This document shows, in pieces, positions 60,429 through 64,000 of a stretch of 64,000 bases of DNA. How positions within the stretch are numbered: position 1 is the stretch's first letter; each line of letters begins with the position of its first letter. The translations under genes and the position numbers were made by a program. This stretch comes from Streptomyces sp. CCM_MD2014 (GTDB taxonomy: Bacteria; Actinomycetota; Actinomycetes; Streptomycetales; Streptomycetaceae). The notes below the pieces were generated by a model. The model saw only the letters and a list, made by a program, of their open reading frames with translations. It did no database searches and was not told the origin of the DNA. Where the stretch lies: contig NZ_CP009754.1 in the NCBI RefSeq assembly GCF_000772045.1, positions 7,006,001 through 7,070,000 of the forward strand, written 5' to 3'.

Positions 60429-61079
60429 ATGAAGCTCCACGCACAGGCCCTCCTGTTCGACAACGACGGCACCCTCGTCTCCACCCTGGACTCGGTGCGC
60501 CGCTGCTGGACGCGCTGGGCCGTCGAGTACGGGATCACCGCCGAGCGGTTCGGGCAGGTGGAACTGCACGGGCGGCCGGCCGCCGAGATAGCCGCCGACC
60601 TGCTGCCCACCGCGAGGGTCGCCGAGGCCGTCGCACGGATCGAACAACTGGAGGTCGAGGACGTGCCGGGCGGGGGCGTGCACCTGCTGCCCGGTACCCG
60701 CGAGTTCCTCGACGCGCTCCCGGCCGACCGCTGGGCCGTCGTCACCTCCGCCACCCGGCGCCTCGCCGAGGCCCGCCTCGACGCCGTCGGCATCCTCCCC
60801 AAGACTCTCGTGGCGGCCGACGACATCACCCGCGGCAAGCCCGACCCCGAGCCCTACCTGCTCGGCGCCCGCGCCCTGGGCGTCGACCCGGCCGCCTGCG
60901 TGGTCTTCGAGGACGCCCCCGCCGGACTGCGGGCGGGCCGCGCGGCCGGCATGCGGACCGTGGCGTTGGCCACAACCCACCCGGCCGGCGAACTCGACGC
61001 CGACCTGGTCGTCGAGGACCTCTCGGCCCTGTCCGCACTGGTCACCGACGCGGGAATCGAGATCTCCGTACGGGACTGA
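60429..61079 (+). CDS. HAD-superfamily phosphatase (beta-phosphoglucomutase/DOG-like)
   Basis: 216 residues. Nucleophile Asp11 and acid Asp13 in LLFDNDGTL, motif II VVTSATRR, Lys motif ITRGKPDPEPYLLGA, and motif IV VVFEDAPAGLRAGRAAGM. Dephosphorylates a sugar phosphate or similar; the closest profile is the DOG/glycerol-phosphatase group. Probably leaderless. An 11-base-arm palindrome follows the stop. Confidence 0.88.
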   Translation: MKLHAQALLFDNDGTLVSTLDSVRRCWTRWAVEYGITAERFGQVELHGRPAAEIAADLLPTARVAEAVARIEQLEVEDVPGGGVHLLPGTREFLDALPADRWAVVTSATRRLAEARLDAVGILPKTLVAADDITRGKPDPEPYLLGARALGVDPAACVVFEDAPAGLRAGRAAGMRTVALATTHPAGELDADLVVEDLSALSALVTDAGIEISVRD

Positions 61080-61106
61080 ACCGCGCCCTGGCGACCGGCT
61101 AGCGTC

Positions 61107-61140
61107 CACCGCTGTCCACCATGCGGACAGCGGTGTCCGC
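61107..61140. promoter_or_regulatory. Alternating inverted repeats before the metNIQ leader
   Basis: CACCGCTGTCC (61107-61117) pairs with GGACAGCGGTG (61125-61135); GCGGACA (61123-61129) pairs with TGTCCGC (61134-61140). The two pairings exclude each other. Either the terminator of the HAD gene or an operator with three TGTCC half-sites. Confidence 0.45.
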
Positions 61141-61171
61141 TCACAGGAGCCGGTCTGCTTTACTGATCGGC

Positions 61172-61261
61172 ATGAGCACCACGAGCGACCGCACCCCTGC
61201 GACCGAGGCGACCACGACGCCCGGTGCTCGTTGTATGTGCCTGCGAATGTGCGCCTTCTAG
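61172..61261 (+). CDS. Cys/Met-rich leader peptide of the metNIQ operon
   Basis: 29 codons, ATG to TAG. The first 19 residues are Thr/Ala-rich; the end is RCMCLRMCAF, with three Cys and two Met within seven residues. The preceding TTTACTGAT is -10-like and there is no Shine-Dalgarno, so it may be leaderless. Hairpins follow (CTCGC/GCGAG at 61284-61301; GTGC-GGCGC with GCGCC-GCAC at 61453-61482, ending 21 bases before the metN start). Cys-rich leader peptides that attenuate sulfur genes are established in mycobacteria; here ribosome stalling at scarce Cys or Met would raise uptake. The coding call rests on composition and position. Confidence 0.6.
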   Translation: MSTTSDRTPATEATTTPGARCMCLRMCAF

Positions 61262-61503
61262 AGGGCCCCCGCACCACCTGAGCCTCGCGCCCCGAAGCGA
61301 GCGCCCGCTCCCGTCCGCCCGCGCCCCGAGCGCACGCGGCCGAGCCACGCCCCGCGCACACGTTTCTCCCCGGTCCCACCGCCATGGCGCACCGCCACCG
61401 CGAGAACCGTGCCGCGTTCCGAGGGCTCCGAGAACCCGAAGAACAACGCCCCGTGCCCGGCGCACACCACCGCGCCGCGCACTCGACAGTGACGGAAACC
61501 CAC

Positions 61504-62559
61504 GTGATCACCACATCGGGCCTCACCAAGGTCTATCGTTCACGCGGCCGTGAGGTCACCGCCCTGGACGGCGTCGACCTGCACGTCCGCGAGGGCGAGG
61601 TGTACGGCGTCATCGGCCAGTCCGGCGCCGGCAAGTCCTCGCTCATCCGCTGCGTCAACCTCCTGGAGCGCCCCACCGCCGGCACGGTCACCGTCGCCGG
61701 CCAGGACCTCACGGCGCTGGCCGGGCGCGGCCCCCGCGCGGGCCGGGAACTGCGGCAGGCGCGCAGCCGTATCGGCATGGTCTTCCAGCACTTCAACCTG
61801 CTCTCCTCACGGACCGTCCAGGACAACGTCGAACTGCCGCTGGAGATCCTCGGCAAGTCCGGGAAGGAACGTTCCCGCAAGGCGCTGGAACTGCTCGACC
61901 TCGTCGGACTCGCCGACAAGGCCAAGGCCTACCCCGCCCAGCTCTCCGGCGGCCAGAAGCAGCGCGTCGGCATCGCCCGCGCCCTGGCCGGCGACCCCAA
62001 GGTCCTGCTCTCCGACGAGGCCACCAGCGCCCTCGACCCGGAGACCACCCGCTCCATCCTCCAGCTGCTGCGCGACCTGAACCGGCAGCTCGGACTGACC
62101 GTCCTGCTCATCACGCACGAGATGGACGTCGTCAAGAGCGTCTGCGACTCGGCCGCCCTCATGGACCGGGGCCGCATCGTCGAGTCCGGCACGGTCGGCG
62201 AACTCCTCGCCACCCCGGGCTCCGAACTGGCCGCCGCGCTCTTCCCGGTCGGCGGCGAGGCCTCCGGCGACGACCGCACCGTGCTCGACGTCACCTTCCA
62301 CGGCGAGGCCGCCACCCAGCCGGTCATCTCCCAGCTCTCGCGCACCTACAACATCGACATATCGATCCTCGGTGCCGCCATCGACACCGTCGGCGGCCTC
62401 CAGGTCGGCCGGATGCGCATCGAACTGCCCGGCCGCTACGAGGACAACGTCGTGCCCGTCGGCTTCCTGCGCGAACAGGGCCTGCAGATCGACGTGGTGG
62501 ACGAGAGGCCCGACGAACCGGCCGCTTTGGCCCCGCTGGTGAAGGAAGGTGCCAAGTGA
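61504..62559 (+). CDS. metN: Methionine ABC transporter ATP-binding protein
   Basis: 351 residues. Walker A VIGQSGAGKSS (~residue 38), Q-loop VFQHFNLL, signature LSGGQKQRVGIARAL, Walker B LLSDEATSALDP, and a C-terminal NIL/ACT-like domain (about 265-340, SRTYNIDISILGAAIDTVGG) that senses methionine and inhibits transport. GTG 61504 fits the family N-terminus; GTG 61489 is an alternative. Its stop overlaps metI. Confidence 0.93.
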   Translation: MITTSGLTKVYRSRGREVTALDGVDLHVREGEVYGVIGQSGAGKSSLIRCVNLLERPTAGTVTVAGQDLTALAGRGPRAGRELRQARSRIGMVFQHFNLLSSRTVQDNVELPLEILGKSGKERSRKALELLDLVGLADKAKAYPAQLSGGQKQRVGIARALAGDPKVLLSDEATSALDPETTRSILQLLRDLNRQLGLTVLLITHEMDVVKSVCDSAALMDRGRIVESGTVGELLATPGSELAAALFPVGGEASGDDRTVLDVTFHGEAATQPVISQLSRTYNIDISILGAAIDTVGGLQVGRMRIELPGRYEDNVVPVGFLREQGLQIDVVDERPDEPAALAPLVKEGAK

Positions 62560-63293
62560 CCTGGTCGCAGATGCAGCCGCTGCTGGAACAGGCCTCCTGG
62601 GAGACCCTGATCATGGTCGGCTGGTCCACCCTGATCGCCGTCGTCCTCGGGCTCCCGCTCGGCGTGCTCCTCGTCCTCACCGACCGCGGCGGACTGCTGC
62701 AGAACGTCCTGGTGAACAAGGTCATCGGGCAGGTCGTGAACATCGGCCGCTCGATGCCGTTCATCATCCTCATGGTCGCGCTGATGAGCTTCACCCGCTG
62801 GGTCACCGGCACCACCATCGGCAGCGAGGCCGCGATCGTGCCGCTCGCCATCGGCGGCATCCCGTTCTTCGCGCGGCTCGTCGAGACCGCCGTGCGCGAG
62901 GTCGACGGAGGGCTCGTCGAGGCCGTCCAGTCCATGGGCGGCAACACCTGGACCGTCGTACGCAAGGTGCTGGTCCCGGAGGCGCTCCCCTCTCTGATCG
63001 CCTCCACCACGACCACGGTCATCGCCCTCATCGGCTACTCCGCCATGGCCGGCACCGTCGGCGGCGGAGGCCTCGGCGACCTCGCCGTCCGCTACGGCTA
63101 CCAGCGCTTCGAGCCCGGCTTCATGTGGATCACCGTCGCCCTCCTCGCCGTCGCGATCTCGCTGATCCAGTTCGCCGGCGACTACGCGGCCCGCACCCTG
63201 CACCGCCGCGGCGGACGCGGCGGCGCGGGGCCCAGGCTCCGGCTCCTCAAGACCAAGGAGCCCGCGGCGGCCGACGTGAGCAAGGTCGCGTAG
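62556..63293 (+). CDS. metI: Methionine ABC transporter permease
   Basis: 245 residues, about five to six membrane helices. The coupling EAA loop is VEAVQSMGGNTWTVVRKVLV; NIGRSMPFIILMVALM and GYSAMAGTVGGGGLGDLAVR are typical of MetI. GTG 62556 overlaps metN by GTGA. Confidence 0.93.
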   Translation: MTWSQMQPLLEQASWETLIMVGWSTLIAVVLGLPLGVLLVLTDRGGLLQNVLVNKVIGQVVNIGRSMPFIILMVALMSFTRWVTGTTIGSEAAIVPLAIGGIPFFARLVETAVREVDGGLVEAVQSMGGNTWTVVRKVLVPEALPSLIASTTTTVIALIGYSAMAGTVGGGGLGDLAVRYGYQRFEPGFMWITVALLAVAISLIQFAGDYAARTLHRRGGRGGAGPRLRLLKTKEPAAADVSKVA

Positions 63294-63364
63294 CCCGAAT
63301 CCCCTCAAGACTCCCCGTCCGCCACCCGGAACGGGGTCGCACCACCTCAGGAAAGGCACTTTTC

Positions 63365-64000
63365 GTGCGTAACACCGCCAAGATCACCACCGCCGTCCTC
63401 GCCGCCGGAGCCCTCACCCTCGGCCTCAGCGCCTGCGGCTCCGACAAGGACTCCGCCTCCGACACCTCCGGCCCGCTGGTCGTCGCCGCGAGCCCCACCC
63501 CGCACGCCGAGATCCTCGACTACGTCAAGGACAACCTGGCGAAGAAGGCGGGCCTCGACCTCGAGGTCAAGGAGTTCACCGACTACGTCACGCCGAACAC
63601 GGCGACGGAGGACGGCTCCGTGGGGGCCAACTACTTCCAGACCCAGCCCTACCTCGACGACTTCAACAAGAAGAACGGCACCCACATCGTGTCCGTCGTC
63701 GACGTGCACCTGGAACCCCTGGGCCTCTACTCCCACAAGGTGAAGAAGGCCGACGACCTGAAGAGCGGTGCGACCGTCGCCGTCCCCAACGACACCGTCA
63801 ACGAGGGCCGCGCCCTGCAGTTGCTCGCCGCCAACGGGATCATCACCCTCAAGGACGGCGTCGGGACCGCGGCGACTCCCGCGGACATCACCAAGAACCC
63901 GAAGAACCTCGAGTTCAAGGAGCTGGAGGCGGCCCAGACCCCGCGCTCCCTGGACGACGTGGACGCGGCGGTCGTCAACGGCAACTACGCCATCGAGGCC
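63365..64000 (+). CDS. metQ: Methionine-binding lipoprotein (cut by window end)
   Basis: 212 residues visible, open at the right edge. A lipoprotein signal ends at Cys24 in the lipobox LSAC. The NlpA/MetQ domain follows (VVAASPTPHAEILDYVKDNL, NTATEDGSVGANYFQTQPYL, HLEPLGLYSHKVKKADDLKS, VPNDTVNEGRALQLLAANGI). Binds methionine outside the cell for MetNI. GTG 63365 with AGGAAAGG upstream. Confidence 0.94.
   Translation, partial: MRNTAKITTAVLAAGALTLGLSACGSDKDSASDTSGPLVVAASPTPHAEILDYVKDNLAKKAGLDLEVKEFTDYVTPNTATEDGSVGANYFQTQPYLDDFNKKNGTHIVSVVDVHLEPLGLYSHKVKKADDLKSGATVAVPNDTVNEGRALQLLAANGIITLKDGVGTAATPADITKNPKNLEFKELEAAQTPRSLDDVDAAVVNGNYAIEA

Overview
The window is chromosomal DNA of a Streptomyces, or a very close actinomycete. 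GC is very high with strong G/C at third codon positions, most neighbouring genes are coupled through ATGA/GTGA overlaps, many genes look leaderless behind TANNNT -10 boxes, and one gene carries a TTA leucine codon. The gene order (betaine transporter, glnA4 block, infC-rpmI-rplT, pheST, argCJBDR, argH, metNIQ) matches, from memory, the SCO1621 to SCO1557 core region of S. coelicolor read in reverse. I see no rRNA, tRNA, CRISPR array, phage or intact transposase. This is conserved core chromosome with a few accessory inserts.

Layout. 1-2.05 kb: end of an osmoprotectant ABC gene, a permease fused to two tandem binding domains. 2.4-5.9 kb: XRE/cupin regulator, BtuF-fold protein, TDT-family anion transporter and a divergent LysR regulator. 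5.9-11.1 kb: a gamma-glutamylation catabolic block (PuuD-like amidase, GntR regulator, glnA4-type ligase, aldehyde dehydrogenase, SDR) with a shared CAAAGGT motif in both regulatory gaps. 11.1-18.9 kb: envelope and housekeeping genes, including a proline-rich membrane protein coupled to a mycosin-like protease. 18.9-26.8 kb: translation genes. infC has a rare ATC start and a long structured leader ending in a textbook rho-independent terminator; rpmI, rplT, a TrmH-type methyltransferase, an orphan histidine kinase and pheST follow. 26.8-41.3 kb: accessory-leaning stretch with an NsdA-like regulator, a TTA-containing NUDIX gene, a MocR/EamA pair with overlapping start codons, secreted glycosidases, and a 185-bp repeat with terminal inverted repeats. 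41.4-46.3 kb: argCJBDR behind tandem ARG boxes; argH at 51.0 kb has its own ARG boxes. 46.5-49.5 kb: a flavin electron-transfer operon (ferric-reductase-like protein, double FMN-binding protein, ApbE). 49.6-61.1 kb: transpeptidase, PPOX protein, aldo/keto reductase, TetR/MFS pair with an operator, lipid genes, an orphan sigma-like factor, small membrane proteins, and a second copy of the inverted-repeat element. 61.1-64.0 kb: metNIQ, cut by the window end, behind a 29-residue leader peptide ending in a Cys/Met-rich run.

The less-described signals are: (i) the infC leader terminator, (ii) the Cys/Met leader peptide before metNIQ, (iii) the mobile-looking repeat whose ends supply the stop codons of neighbouring genes, (iv) the fully overlapping leaderless MocR/EamA promoters, and (v) the glnA4 block with a candidate shared operator. 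Coordinates and motifs were read by eye. Family names come from motif recognition, not from a search.
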